Shown piece by piece: positions 1 through 36,500 of a stretch of 64,000 bases of DNA. The translations under genes were made by a program, and so were the position numbers. The stretch is from Trogon surrucura (lineage: Eukaryota; Chordata; Aves; Trogoniformes; Trogonidae). The notes below the pieces were generated by a model. The model saw only the letters and a list, made by a program, of their open reading frames with translations. It searched no databases and was not told where the DNA came from. Within the stretch, counting starts at the first letter, position 1; each line of letters begins with the position of its first letter. The DNA is taken from positions 158,542,912 through 158,606,911 of the forward strand of contig CM036617.1 in NCBI GenBank assembly GCA_020746105.1, in the 5' to 3' direction.

Positions 1-623
1 ATATTAAAATGCTTGCTGTGTCTGATACAATCACCCAAAGAATTTGCGTGTCTGACCACGTGAACATGAATGGATGGAGAAGTGTTGGCCACCTTGTTGG
101 CTAAACCTTGCTCTTGGGGAGTTACAGTCTTCCTCTTTCATTCTCCTTTCCTTAGGATTTATATCCCTTTCAGAATGTTCCACTTCTTTTCCTCAGATTG
201 TTGATGATTTCAGTTCCTTGATTTAAAATGCTGATGATGTCTACTGACTCAGTGATCTCTTTTCTCTCTTCTGTTTCTATATCCTTATCTTGCATGAAGT
301 AGTAGCTTGCATACACTTTCACTTACAAAGTGATGACTACAGCACAGCATTAATTTTTCGTTTGCTAAAATTGGGCGATAGTCACGCAATGTCTCTTCAC
401 ATTTATGAAAACCATAAATTCTCAAAAAAACCCACCAGGAAATATACTATCAATTCAGATATACTGTGAATAAAATACATCAGCATTTGCTGATATATGC
501 TTCTGTGATGACAGTTAAATTTTGGACTTCTTCAATTAAAGAAGTTTTTTGTAATGCGCTCTGCTTTTTGACAAGTACATCTCACCTTTTGCATGTGTAA
601 ATACTCACTGTTTTTTACTACAG

Positions 624-25102
<24,479 letters not shown>

Positions 25103-28100
25103 GCCGCATGTGTTACTGTGGAACATTTTTTTTAAAAACTAAGAGTATTTATCACTGTTAGTTGTGAAAAGGAGAAAAGTCATGACTGCTTTGACTTGCG
25201 GATTTGTGGATATTCACTGGACTTTCTACCCCTTGTCTGAAACACAAATCTCATGGAGATAAAGGCATATGGAGAGCTTCTCTGAAGTTCCAAACTTTCA
25301 TCCTACTTCTGGAGCAGCACAGAAATTGCTGTTTGTGTGGGGTGACAGCTGTTTAACTTTACTTTGAGGAAGTAAAGAAGTTTGTATAGAACTGAACTTT
25401 AAAACATTATGTGGGTTCAACATGTGGCTTTCCAAGTTTGAAGAAAATGTGATTTCACCAGACTTTTAATTTTACCAAAGGCATGTGGCTGGCCATAATT
25501 TGATTCCTTTGTACTGTATTTAACACAAGCCATGAAAACAGATGGTGTAATATTATTGTCCTGCAATTTTGACTGGTACAATGAAAGTGTAGTTGCTCCC
25601 AAAAAAGTTATTGGCAATTTTAAAATGTAAGGGAGAGTGTGTTAAAACTAACTTTAAAGAAAAGAGAAAAAAAAAAGAAAGGAAAGTTGTTTTAGAGTTT
25701 TTAATGGAAGAAGTAAAGGACAAAAAAATTTGTTTTGCACCATTTTTCTGACCACCAGCAAGAAACAATGGTATTCCTGTACTGTTTTGTTTAACAGGTG
25801 TCCCAAGTTTGATGTACTTCTGTTTAATGGAGTTGTGGCAAAGTCTTGAGCGGGAAAATGTTTGCTTGCAACTACCAGTCAGTCTTTGTGTATGTTTAGA
25901 AAGGGCAAAGAAAGCATCCTTTCTGTCCTCAAGCTCTTGTTGTTTTTTGAAATTTCTAAGTATGTTGTTGTCGGAATGCAACCAGCATTGTTATACACAA
26001 GTTTGAAGAGCTGGAGAAAAAAGAAAGGTACTGCTCTTCAACCCTTCACCTACCCCTGTTAAAATCACCAGAAGTTGAGGACAAATTACCTTATTTTGTT
26101 CTGTCTACTTTCCAGAAGCATTGACAAAAATACAGATGGTTGTTTCCTCCCTCAGAGATTGCAGAGTTTATCTGTGGTTGCTCTGGCTGTTGGTTTAAAC
26201 TCTTAATTTATGTCATCTTAAATGAAAAATGAGTTATCAGGAGAGCAAGGCAGTCTTTTAGATTAATTGAGCTCTGATTGCACTGGAATTTTGCAAGTGG
26301 AATTGTGAAGACATCTGAGTGTACACGAGCCCGATGTGCGGTGGGTCGATCGCTGAAGAAACTAGATACAAGTGCTGCTTGTGCCTCCCTGCTGTATACG
26401 GATGCACTCAGCTTTTCTTTTTGGCCCTGTTTTGCCTCTCACCAGATATAATATTACCCGTCTGCCCTTGTTATAGAGCGGTACTGTATGCTTAAATGTA
26501 GTGGACACTTGGCAGTGTGGCAGGCTTTGACACAGCTTTTGAAATGACGTGATCATGTGGTTGATTTTTTTTTTTAAGCTGTCCAGAGTTTGTTTTTTGT
26601 GGAAAGTTTTTATTACCTGAAGACAGTTGCTTGTAGCAGGGGTTTTACCATCCAAGAGTACCAGCAAAAAAAGGAGGAGAGGTGAAGGGGCAGAACGGGT
26701 TGGTGCAGAGGGACCTGGACAGGCTGGGTCAGTGGGCTGAGGCCAATGGTATGAAGTTCAACCAGACCAAGTGCAGGGCCCTGCGCTTTGGTCACAACAA
26801 CCCCCTGCAGCGCTGCCGACTGCGGGGAGAAGTGGCTGGAGAGCGGCCTGGCAGAGAGAGATCTGGGAGTGCTGGTTGACAACTGGTTGAGCACGAGCCA
26901 GCAGTGTGCCCAGGTGGCCCCGAAGGCCAGTGGCATCCTGGCCTGTGTCAGGAACAGTGTGGCCAGCAGGAGCAGGGATGTAATTCTGCCCCTGTGCTCA
27001 GCACTGGTGAGGCCTCACCTCGAGCCCTGTGGGCAGGTCTGGGCCACTCACTGCAAGAAAGACATTGAGGTGCTAGAGCGGGTCCAGAGGAGAGCAACGA
27101 GGCTGGGGAAGGGACTAGAGGGAAAGTCCTGTGAGGAGAGGCTGAGGGAGCTGGGGGTGTTTAGCCTGGAGAAGAGGAGACTCAGGGGGGACGTTATCAC
27201 ACTCTACAACTGCCTGAAGGGAGGTTACAGTCAGGTGGGGGGTCGGGCTCTTCTTCCCGGCAACTGGTGACAGGATGAGAGGGCACGACCTGAAACTGTG
27301 TCAGGGGAGGTTTAGGTTGGATCTTGGGAAGCACTTCCTCACGGAGAGGGTGATCAGGCGTTGGAACGCACTGCCCAGGGAAGTGGTGGAGTCACCGTCC
27401 CCGGAGGTGTTTAAGGAGAGGCTGGATGTGACACTTAGTGCCATGGTCTAGCTGATGTGAGGGTGTTGGGTCATAGGCTGGACTTGATGATCTCAGAGGT
27501 CTTTTGCAGCCTCAACAATTCTGTGATTCTGTGAGGAGGACCATTCTGATAAAACTGTGATCAGTGCACACTGCAGTAGCACAGACTTAAGAAGTAGGAG
27601 GCACTGCCATTGCAACATTTGAAGTCTTAAATATCTAGCAATGCCTAGAAATCCTAGCTAGCCTGTCACCAAGTTTAACAAGTGCTTCCAGAGGAAGGTG
27701 CTGTGTGTGTGTTTCTCTGGGCCTTAAGTTGCAAGCACAGATTTATTAGGAGGCTTAGAGCATTCAGAGCTGAAGTTGGACACCAATACAGCTTCACACT
27801 CAAGTTGTTCTCCCACTGGAGAGAGGAGTGTAGATGCACTTCTGCAGTCCAGTTACTTCTCTGTCTGCTGTAAACTGTTTGAAAATGTCTGTGCTTAAAT
27901 AAGACAGTGGGGAAGAAAAAAAAAAAAAAAAGACTGAACTTTCATTTTCTAGTCTTGAATGTCACCTTAAGAATTGTCAGAATTTGCCACTGCTATGAGG
28001 TTTGAGATGTTAAATTTAGCTAATTTAATGCAAATGAGGTTTGCACAGATAATTGAGGAATGCTGGTTTGTTTTTAAAGGAAAGTACCGCATGGCAAAGA

Positions 28101-28700
28101 GGACACCTACTTTGTGTATTCCCACACCCACCTTTTGCCTCAATGCACTATATGACGACTGTTTTCCTTGGGGTTTTGGTGGGGTGGGGGTTTTTTGGGT
28201 TGTTTTTTTTGTAGGTGGTTGATTTTTTGTGTGTGGAATGGCACTACTAATAGCACTAGCAGTAAAGAATCTCCATCTCACTTCATGGGACAGGTAGAAA
28301 GCATCTTTTTATTGAATCATAAGAAAGGGAATGTCCTTGAGAAATTTGCCATTTGTCTATACATATCATAGCTTTTACACTGCTTCGTTGCATTTTTTTT
28401 TTATAATGGAAATGGTATGGAGAAGCAATCAACATCAAATGCAGCTCACAGGAAATGACAGATTCCAAAGGTTTATTTTTCTTTTCCCACCCAATCCAAC
28501 ATCAAACACTTTCATTTTACTTGCTAAAAAGGGGAAAGAAAAGAATAATACATAAAATTAATAAAAAGCACATGAAAACCAGCAAAAATGGATACAGGGG
28601 AAAATAATATGCATTTGGATATGTTCAAATGGTCTCGCCTCTGATAGGCAATCCCCACAGCTGCTTTTGAGAGGGGACTGATGCTGTCTTAATAAACTGA
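25103..28700 (+). other. Probable TRIM24 3' UTR and downstream DNA
   Basis: There is no coding exon between the TRIM24 stop and SVOPL. AT-rich sequence follows the stop, then a CR1 copy at about 26,695-27,534. AATAAA hexamers on the plus strand at 28,560-28,565 and 28,691-28,696 are candidate polyadenylation signals. The true 3' end cannot be fixed from sequence alone. Confidence 0.45.
26695..27534 (+). mobile_element. CR1 LINE, last ~840 bp, plus strand
   Basis: Contains gtgcagagggacctggacag, aagttcaaccagaccaag, the ggcctcacctcgagccctgt block and ggtccagaggagagcaacga, and ends in tctgtgattctgtga. It covers the C-terminal part of CR1 ORF2 and the 3' UTR. A 160-codon open frame at 26,788-27,270 is a remnant of that ORF2, not a host gene. 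It lies 1.6 kb downstream of the TRIM24 stop, in the same orientation. Confidence 0.95.
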
Positions 28701-30345
28701 AACAGGAGTAGATATGCTTTTTAAATGTCACTGTCTAGATTTCACAGAAAAGTTACTTACATATTTTTTATTTAGTTGGTTCATTTAGACCTAGTTTTAA
28801 GGTAGACATCTATTGCCTGAAGCCTTAGAACTAAATATTGCATGTTAAAAGAGCTTTTACATCGCATATTTAAATTCGTGTATGGATCGGATGACTGTAC
28901 TGTGTGAGGCTCTCCGAAGATTCACTCAACGGTCATGATTCAGCAGTCCCTGAATGACTACGTACACAAATGCAGTATTTCTGAAATTACCATGAGAGTT
29001 AGCAAGTTGTATATAAGATCTAATAGTGGCTTCTCCTGAGTACAAAGCCAGTTCTGTAGATTTTTATTTTTCTGTCCTTTTGACCTGTGCACGTAAGGGC
29101 CAGCAGCTGAAGCTTATAACCCTTATTTGTAGCAAGGAGGATAATATTAAGTCCACAGGAAAAGGGGGGATATCATTAAGAAATCATTTTACTCCTATTT
29201 ATCTTGACCACTGTTAGCCAAAGCTAATCCAACTGTAGCTGAATCAAAGCTTTCCTTTTATATCTAAATCAGTTTTAATGAAGTGCTTTTCTTGGTAATT
29301 ATGGTAAATCCAACCATTTGAAGGCTTAATTGGCTCTCTGGCCTCTGTGCATGGGGTTGAATTTCACCCACAAAGGAAGAATAAGTTACTTTGTCCACTT
29401 CCTCACTTAAACTTTGATTTATTTTTCCTCAGTCTTTTATGAAATATCGCACAGATATTTTAAGTGACATAAAAACATAAAAGACAAGCATTTGAAGAAG
29501 CAGGCAATGATTAATATGTTGCTTTTCTGAAAACCCTAAGGCTTACTGTCCCATGCACCTTGGAGGAACCTTGGAAAATGTGACCCAAGGACGTTAAGCA
29601 TGTGTGTGTGTGTGTATGTAATATGTATGTGTTTGTATATAGGTTTTTTTTTAAAAAGTCTGGTTCCAAAGCCCACATAAAATACTTTGGTCAAGCATCT
29701 GCCTTGCTCTAGGCTGCTAACGAATGTGGATTAAGGTCTTCTGGTTTCAACAGGTTAAGACTATAGAGTAACAAGCAGTGTGGTGCAGGCATGACATGAA
29801 AATTTCCATGCCCTTGTGGCTGAATCAACTAGAATGAGAACCCCTCACCACCTCCTGTAATTAAACCAGCGTGACTTGTGCATGAGAGGCTGTCTGAATT
29901 TAAACTTTCCCCCTTAATCTTTATGCTTAGTGTTTTGGCCGATAACTGTATAGGAAACGCCAGCCATGGTGGCTTAGCCAATGGACTGATGCAGTTGGGA
30001 CTTTTCACGTGAATTTGATGAGGAAATGGCTTTCGTTTTTCAGTGTGTTCTTTGTACATCTGCTGTTCTCTCTCCCTGCAGCAAAGGCAGACCGGAATGG
30101 GTGCCTGTGAAGCAGCAACATCAAGTTGGGAATGGAAGTACTAGCAAAAAGGGGCTTGCACTGGCTGAATCAAACATGCTGGCCTAGGACTAGCTGGGTT
30201 TAGGACAGGCCTTTGGTTTGCTCTTTCATGAGAAACGAGCTTCAGGCAACGGAGGTGACAGTGCTTTAAGCTGCTGCAACAGCACTCTCCCTGTGCTTGT
30301 CTGTCAGACCTTACTTTGGCTTAGGAACCCTCTGGAGGGCTTGGT

Positions 30346-30537
30346 TCAGATTCTGGCTGAATCATAATCTAGTTTGTAAGTAGCGTTCAGAGAGGCAGCA
30401 ACTCCTGGCATGGTAATACAAACCTGCAGTGCCCTGCCCTTGGTCTCGATGGGCAGCGTGAGCGCAGAGATTGCGCACACGACGCACACGGATGAGAAAA
30501 GACACAGGGCCCCGATGAAGGAAGCGTTCATGAGAAC
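30346..30537 (-). CDS. SVOPL: SVOPL last coding exon, TM12 and C-terminus
   Basis: Begins [20 protein letters not shown] and reads to [11 protein letters not shown], matching human up to GRALQ. The frame then stays open for 25 more codons ([20 protein letters not shown] and onward) to TGA at 30,348-30,346. Human ends QIK after GRALQ. A gtttgt directly after CAG at 30,424 could instead be a donor to a short further exon. The exon start is certain; the last 25 residues are not. Confidence 0.85.
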   Translation of the reverse strand, partial: VLMNASFIGALCLFSSVCVVCAISALTLPIETKGRALQVCITMPGVAASLNATYKLDYDSARI

Positions 30538-33500
30538 CTGCGGGTCAGCGAACAGTTCAGACATCAGCACAGAGGTATGGCAGGTGGGCTGGCAGTTAAT
30601 TAGTAATTAAAAGAGTGGATAATGGGTCACAAACACCCGAGACACTCAACGGTAGGAAAACAATGTCTTCTGAATCAAAGAAATTTTCAGAAAGTAACAA
30701 ATACTAGCAAGCTGAGCTCTGGGAAGAGATTTTTTACAGCTCTGCATCTTGAGAAAGACCACATTAGTACTCTGTATAAACATCAGATAAAGAACTAGTG
30801 AATTGTGCAGGTGGAACTGAGCACTTCTGTTAATTTTTTTTTGTGAACTTCAGAGGCTTCTCTCTGTATATTTGATAGCAATGATCGGCACAATGTTTAC
30901 CAACATTATCAAGCATGTTCTTACTTGTGATATAAATGGGGCGACCATAGCTCCAACACGGCACAATGACCCACTTGTTCCCATCCCTAGGGCTCGCATT
31001 GTAGTGGGATAAACCTAAAACAGGCCAGAAGGAAATCGGATTAGTGCAACAACCATCCATGATATGTGGCCTTATTTCCACCCCCACCCCCCCTTTTTTT
31101 TTTTTAATTCAGAGAGAGCCATTACAGTATCAAGGGCAGCTAGTGGGCTAAGATATGAAAAGAAATAAAGGCTCCCTTGGGTCACTTTTGTGCCATTACA
31201 AATCTGCCATTTTTTTTTGCCCCAAGTAAAGTTTTAGGGCGAGTCAATCAAAGCTGAATGTGCTTCCCTTGCTGTTTGCTTACCACCACCTTTCTCCCAG
31301 CTGTGCTGGGCAGCTCACATCAAAGGCACAGAGGATAGACTGGGTGCTAAAGGAAGAATTCAATTTATATTGCCAAGCCCTGTGTCTGGAAAGCAGGAGA
31401 AAACGATATTGTCTGCAGCCTTCAAGATGACTTGTTTGTATCAACAGCACTTTAGTTTAGAAGGAGGAAAAAACAGATCCTGGTAAGACACCTCCAGGCT
31501 TAGAAGAATTTGCTCTGTGTGTTTTCTTTTTCACAACTACCCAACGCCTGTGCCAATAAAACACTTAAACATGTATTTTGCTTAACATTACTTAAGTTCG
31601 CTTAATAACAATAGATTTTAGAAAGTATACTCATTGGAAGCCTTAGTTTAAATACGTTACTGGCCCAAGCTAATGGATGTGAGGTAATGCAAGAAGAGTT
31701 CAGGTGTGTGGCCAGGAAGGGGATTTCCAAGTTTGGTTTTGCTCATTGATTAAATTGTGAGTAGTGTTGGTTTATGATATGGCTGTTGCGACATTGATCT
31801 TTGCATCAACAGCATCCAATTCAGGACTATTAAAACATTGGTATTTATTCAAGCCTGGTGCATGCTTAAATAATATAGTCTACTATTAAAAGAAGTGTCA
31901 GGCCAAGACAGGCAGCTACTTCTGTTTTTTTATCACTTTACTCAATCTGCGAGCAAATAGATTTAACTCCGCACAATTGTTTAAAAAAGAACAACAAAAC
32001 AAACGCTGAAATGCACACTTAATCTACTGAACTCATGGCTCCAAAACAATGTGAAAGGCAGGCTCTCTGAAGGATTAAGACTATTTGTAGACAGAACACA
32101 GCAACTTCGCTTAAGTGAAAAAAAATAGTGTATATATATATATATATAACCTCATATACTACTTCATACTACTGCATCAATCCCTTAAGTGCTGGAAAAG
32201 GTTCCTTTCAGTAGTAGCCTGTTCACAAACTTTGCAGGGGTTGAAGAGGGGGAAGACTGTGGAGTTTGGAAAATGGTGGTACACAGCATCCTCAAAATTA
32301 ATGTTAGTAGTAGCTGACCAACAAAAGCTCAGTAGGCCATTCCTCTTCCACTTCCTCTGTCACCTCCAACTAGTTACCTGATTTCTTTTCTGCTTTCCCA
32401 CAGAAAACACTGCTGCCAGGATGCCAGAGATGCTTAGTTCAAGAAAGATGCCTCTAACTAGTCAATAAATGTGACAGCATTGCTGGGTGTAGGCAGATGG
32501 GCTTTCATGCTCCAGAACAGCTTAACGTACTTTCAGAAGGACCCACCTCTGCTGTGTAAATGTAGATGGTGTTGAAGTTTGCTGAAACCAAGGCACGCAG
32601 CATGAAGAGAAACCCAGTCATGCCTGCGCTAGAGAGAAAGCCGTGTGGAGCAAAGAGTTAGTACTGGTGAACAGTGATCAGCAGAGACACAGAATATATT
32701 CACTGTGCTAAGGCTTTTACCAGCTTACTGTAAGGGAAACCGTAAGGAAAAGGTGGTTGCTAACAAGGCTCATCTTTCTTTACTCCGTTGACGAGGCATG
32801 ACAGTGGGCTATTGCATGTTAGGTGTCCTTTAGGCCAGGGTTAGAGGCTGAAGGGAATCATAGAATCATAGAATGGCCTAGGCTGGAAGGGACCTCAGAG
32901 ATCATTTAATCCAACCTGCCTGTCATGGGCAGGGACGCCACCTCTCAACTAGGTCAGGCAACACGTGAGAACCGAATTGGAATCGAACCCACGATCTTTG
33001 GTGTTTCAAGCACCACGCTCAACCCACTGAGCTAAACCAGAATAATCTGAGAGGACCCTAGCGGCTCAGCTGGTCCCTTCAGCATTGCAGAATTCCAGCC
33101 TAGCACTCGCAGTTCCAGCATAGAACTGTTTCTAGCAAATATGATGGCCAGGGAAAACTGAAAATAGTAATAGCAGTACAGAAGCCAATGCCTTACAGAA
33201 TGACTCTAAGCTTCCCAACAGGGGATTATTTAGCTTAAGGACTATTTGCAGTCTCCCACGCCCATCTCCCAAGTATTTAGGCAGCCCCTGGGGCCAGTGG
33301 CCCATGGGGCAGGCAGCAGGGGCATGCACCACTGGCAACCAGCCATGAGGATACCAGCCATTTTAGAGGAAACTTCAGGTTGAAGCTATCCTGATTTTCA
33401 GTAACTGCTCAGATCTGCCAGCTGTTCAGCCCTGCCAGGGTCTTTATTACACATTCTCACAAATCAACCTGAGGATTACAGCACTCATGGCAGCCTTCCT

Positions 33501-36500
33501 CTTCATGCCTTGAGCTCCCCTGGAAGTGCCCGACTCCCCGAGTTAGAGGAGACATATGTACCATTGCCAAAAAAATAAACAAAAAGAGGAAAAAAGGAAA
33601 TGAAAAATGTGACTTCTTTCTGGTGGGTGTTGTTCACATAATTTTTAATTTTCTAGACTGCCAGAAAACAGCTTGTTGAATGCTTAGGGGAAGCCATGTG
33701 GGCTCAGTGGGCTCAGTAATACAAGTGAGCTCCTCTGCACACCACTGCACCACAGCATCTCCTGCTGCAGCTTTCCCAGGAAGAGGAAGAAACCAGCCAG
33801 AGGGTTTTTTCAGATGTATAAGCATTACTAGCCTGACTAGTGACCTGAGAATATCATGGGTATTCCCCTCTGCCCTTGGCATTGCATGTCCCCCAACAAG
33901 ACCCCCATGCTGATCCAGACTACCTTGAGGTGCAGATATTAAGGAGAAGAAAGAAGAGGGCCGTACATCCCATGGTGATACATAGGCTCAGTCGTCTTCC
34001 AAGGAAATTGATGCCAAGAATGTTCAAAGGATTTACTGGAGAGAAAAAGGAAACCCATAAAATGTTAGATGCCCTAACTGCAATGCGGTATCTCTCTTGA
34101 TAGACCTTATGCAGCGTGCCTCAAAAATACCTCTCAGCATCCCCATTCTCTACCAAATACTATATAAAACGCACAAACCTTACAATTCTTGTCTTGTGCC
34201 CAAATGTTATAATTTGCCCCCATGCCCCTTTTTCATTCATATTTCCTCTCAGGGAGTGGAGCCTGCCCTTCTCTGTAATTGCCCTGCTGCACTAAAGCAG
34301 GACACCAATGCCTGTCCTTAGCCGTGCAAGGAAGGCACCCGCTGGGTGAGCACCCCAGACCTGGCTGGTTTTGCTCCCTCTAGCCACAGCCCAGACAAAC
34401 ACCGAGGTCCAGAGTGCACCCTGTTGAGTCCCACCATGAGCATTTTCAATACTAGATCCACACACACGATGCCAAGTTCTTTCAGGGGTACCATGTGGGT
34501 GCCTTCGAGTAGTCCTGCCATCCCCCAGTGCTCCCGTGCTGCACCAGGAGGCACTCTGGTCTGCTGCGGATTTCTTGGCCATTTAGCTGTCCTTTACTGT
34601 GGTGCTCAGCACAGGACCCGCTTCCACCATCTATTGGAAAGTAGGCCATTTGTGTGGGGCATTCATTTATATCAACCTGACTATTTTCAATCCTTGCTTA
34701 TTTACAACCTTCCAAGAATTACTTGCCTGGGAACTTGGGAAGCCAGGCTGGGTTCTGGCAAATTAGGAGCAATTTCCCCTGGAGCTTGACCAAGACTGTA
34801 GATACATACTAACTGTAAAGGAGATCTTAGGCTCTGCTGTGTTATCAATCGAGGCTGAGTTATTGACCTCAGGAGGAATGCTCTCCCTTACCCTTAGCTC
34901 ACGGCCTGTGTCCCAGACCTTCATCTGAAGAGCCTGTGCCTGGCACTTGCCACCAATGCTGAGGACATTTCGACCTCTGGCACGTCACTAAATGCATGCA
35001 AAGCTAAAAAACTTTGCATCAAGTATTGTCTGGATGTAAAAAGAGAATGACAGGACAGGGAGGGGAGAAGAGGTTACGTGCGATCTCTCCAACTGTGCTG
35101 ATGATCATGGTCTGGTAGGCAATGGGTCCAAACAAGTGGCAATGGCAGGGGCTGCGGCTCTCCTCAGAGTCATCACCCGAGTCCTGCACCAGTGGTGCTG
35201 CAGAGCCACAGACGAGGTCCCGCTCCAGTAACTCAGCACTGGCCAAGATGACGCCGTAATAAGCAAACGCTATGCCAAGCCTGAGGAGGAGCAAAACGCT
35301 GCTGTGGGTGGTAGCAATGACGGGGAAGGTGAGGAAACTGAAATGCAGCAAGTTTTGGGTGCCCTAGGACCGCTGCTGCACACACAACCTTTGCATGATG
35401 AACCTGCTTAGCCTGAGCCTAGCAGTGACGTGGGCACCCATCAGGGCACTGATCACCCCACCCACGATGCACCACTACCACCTACATCCATGCACCTTTC
35501 CTCCTTCCTGGACCCCACTCTGGCTCATAGTTCATCTTTTTCCTTGCCTCCTTAATGCTTTTTCTTGCTCTGCAGCAGGAGACGTGCTGCAGTCATGCTG
35601 CGGAAAGCACGTCCCTTTGGTTGCTTTCGTCATATGAGGCTGTAAGTGGAGACATTTCCAAACCAACCCTTCGTGGGGGGCTAGGGAGTCTCAACATCAG
35701 GGCCTGATGCTTGCAGCTCACATGAAGCAACTGTTCAGGTTTTTGGGGTGTTTTTTTTTTTAGTTTTCGTCCTTTTTACCCAGTGATTTTCAAAACGAGT
35801 TTTCATTGACTGGCTGGAGAGGCTCACGTCACACCCTGGCTGGCTGTCAAGAACACAGCACTGGTGATGGCAGCCTGGCTGTGTCATTATCAAGTAATTC
35901 AGCATATGCCTAATCATAGGCAGGCTGAGAAGTAATTTTCACTTTTTTATTCCCTCCTGGCAGTTTCAGAAATGAGCAGCAGAATCTGGGCTAGGAAACG
36001 AGCCGCCTGGGGAGGCAGGGGATGCTCAGGGCACACGGGTTGGTAAGGCAAGCCCAAGAACACACCAGCAACTCCTGGGAGGACTAGGAGAGAAAGAAGC
36101 ATTAAAAAAACCCATACAAGCTGAGGTTAAAAAAAAAAAAGCATAAAAAATTCAAGACCTGACTTAGCAACATTTTGGGTCAATGAGTTCCCATGGACCC
36201 ATTATTTATACATTTCCATTCCAGACAGCAAAGTCAATGAAACACATATTACTCTTGCATACAACTACGAGGAACATTGCATACGAAAACCATCCCTCTT
36301 CAATCTTAATTTTCCCCAGCCAGTGGCACTGGTAACAGTTAATGAGTTTCTGTTGGAGCCCTATTTCACCGATACATTGGGTGGCCTGCAAAGGCGGTGC
36401 ATTACCCCTTCTCTTGAGAAGAACAAATTTACACCAAGAAGAGAAGCAGATCCATGGGCACATTGCTGGTTCATGCTACAGGGATATGTGGACTGTCTCC

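Noticed and set aside
26788-27270. A 160-codon open frame as a host gene
   Set aside because: It lies wholly in a CR1 copy and matches the C-terminal part of CR1 ORF2. The frames at 57,985-58,317 and 59,807-60,223 are rejected for the same reason.
32980-33039. A tRNA gene on the minus strand
   Set aside because: Box A and B are present, but the acceptor stem start is missing, the anticodon arm is altered and a CR1-like tail follows. It is the head of a SINE. The same holds for 47,270-47,332.
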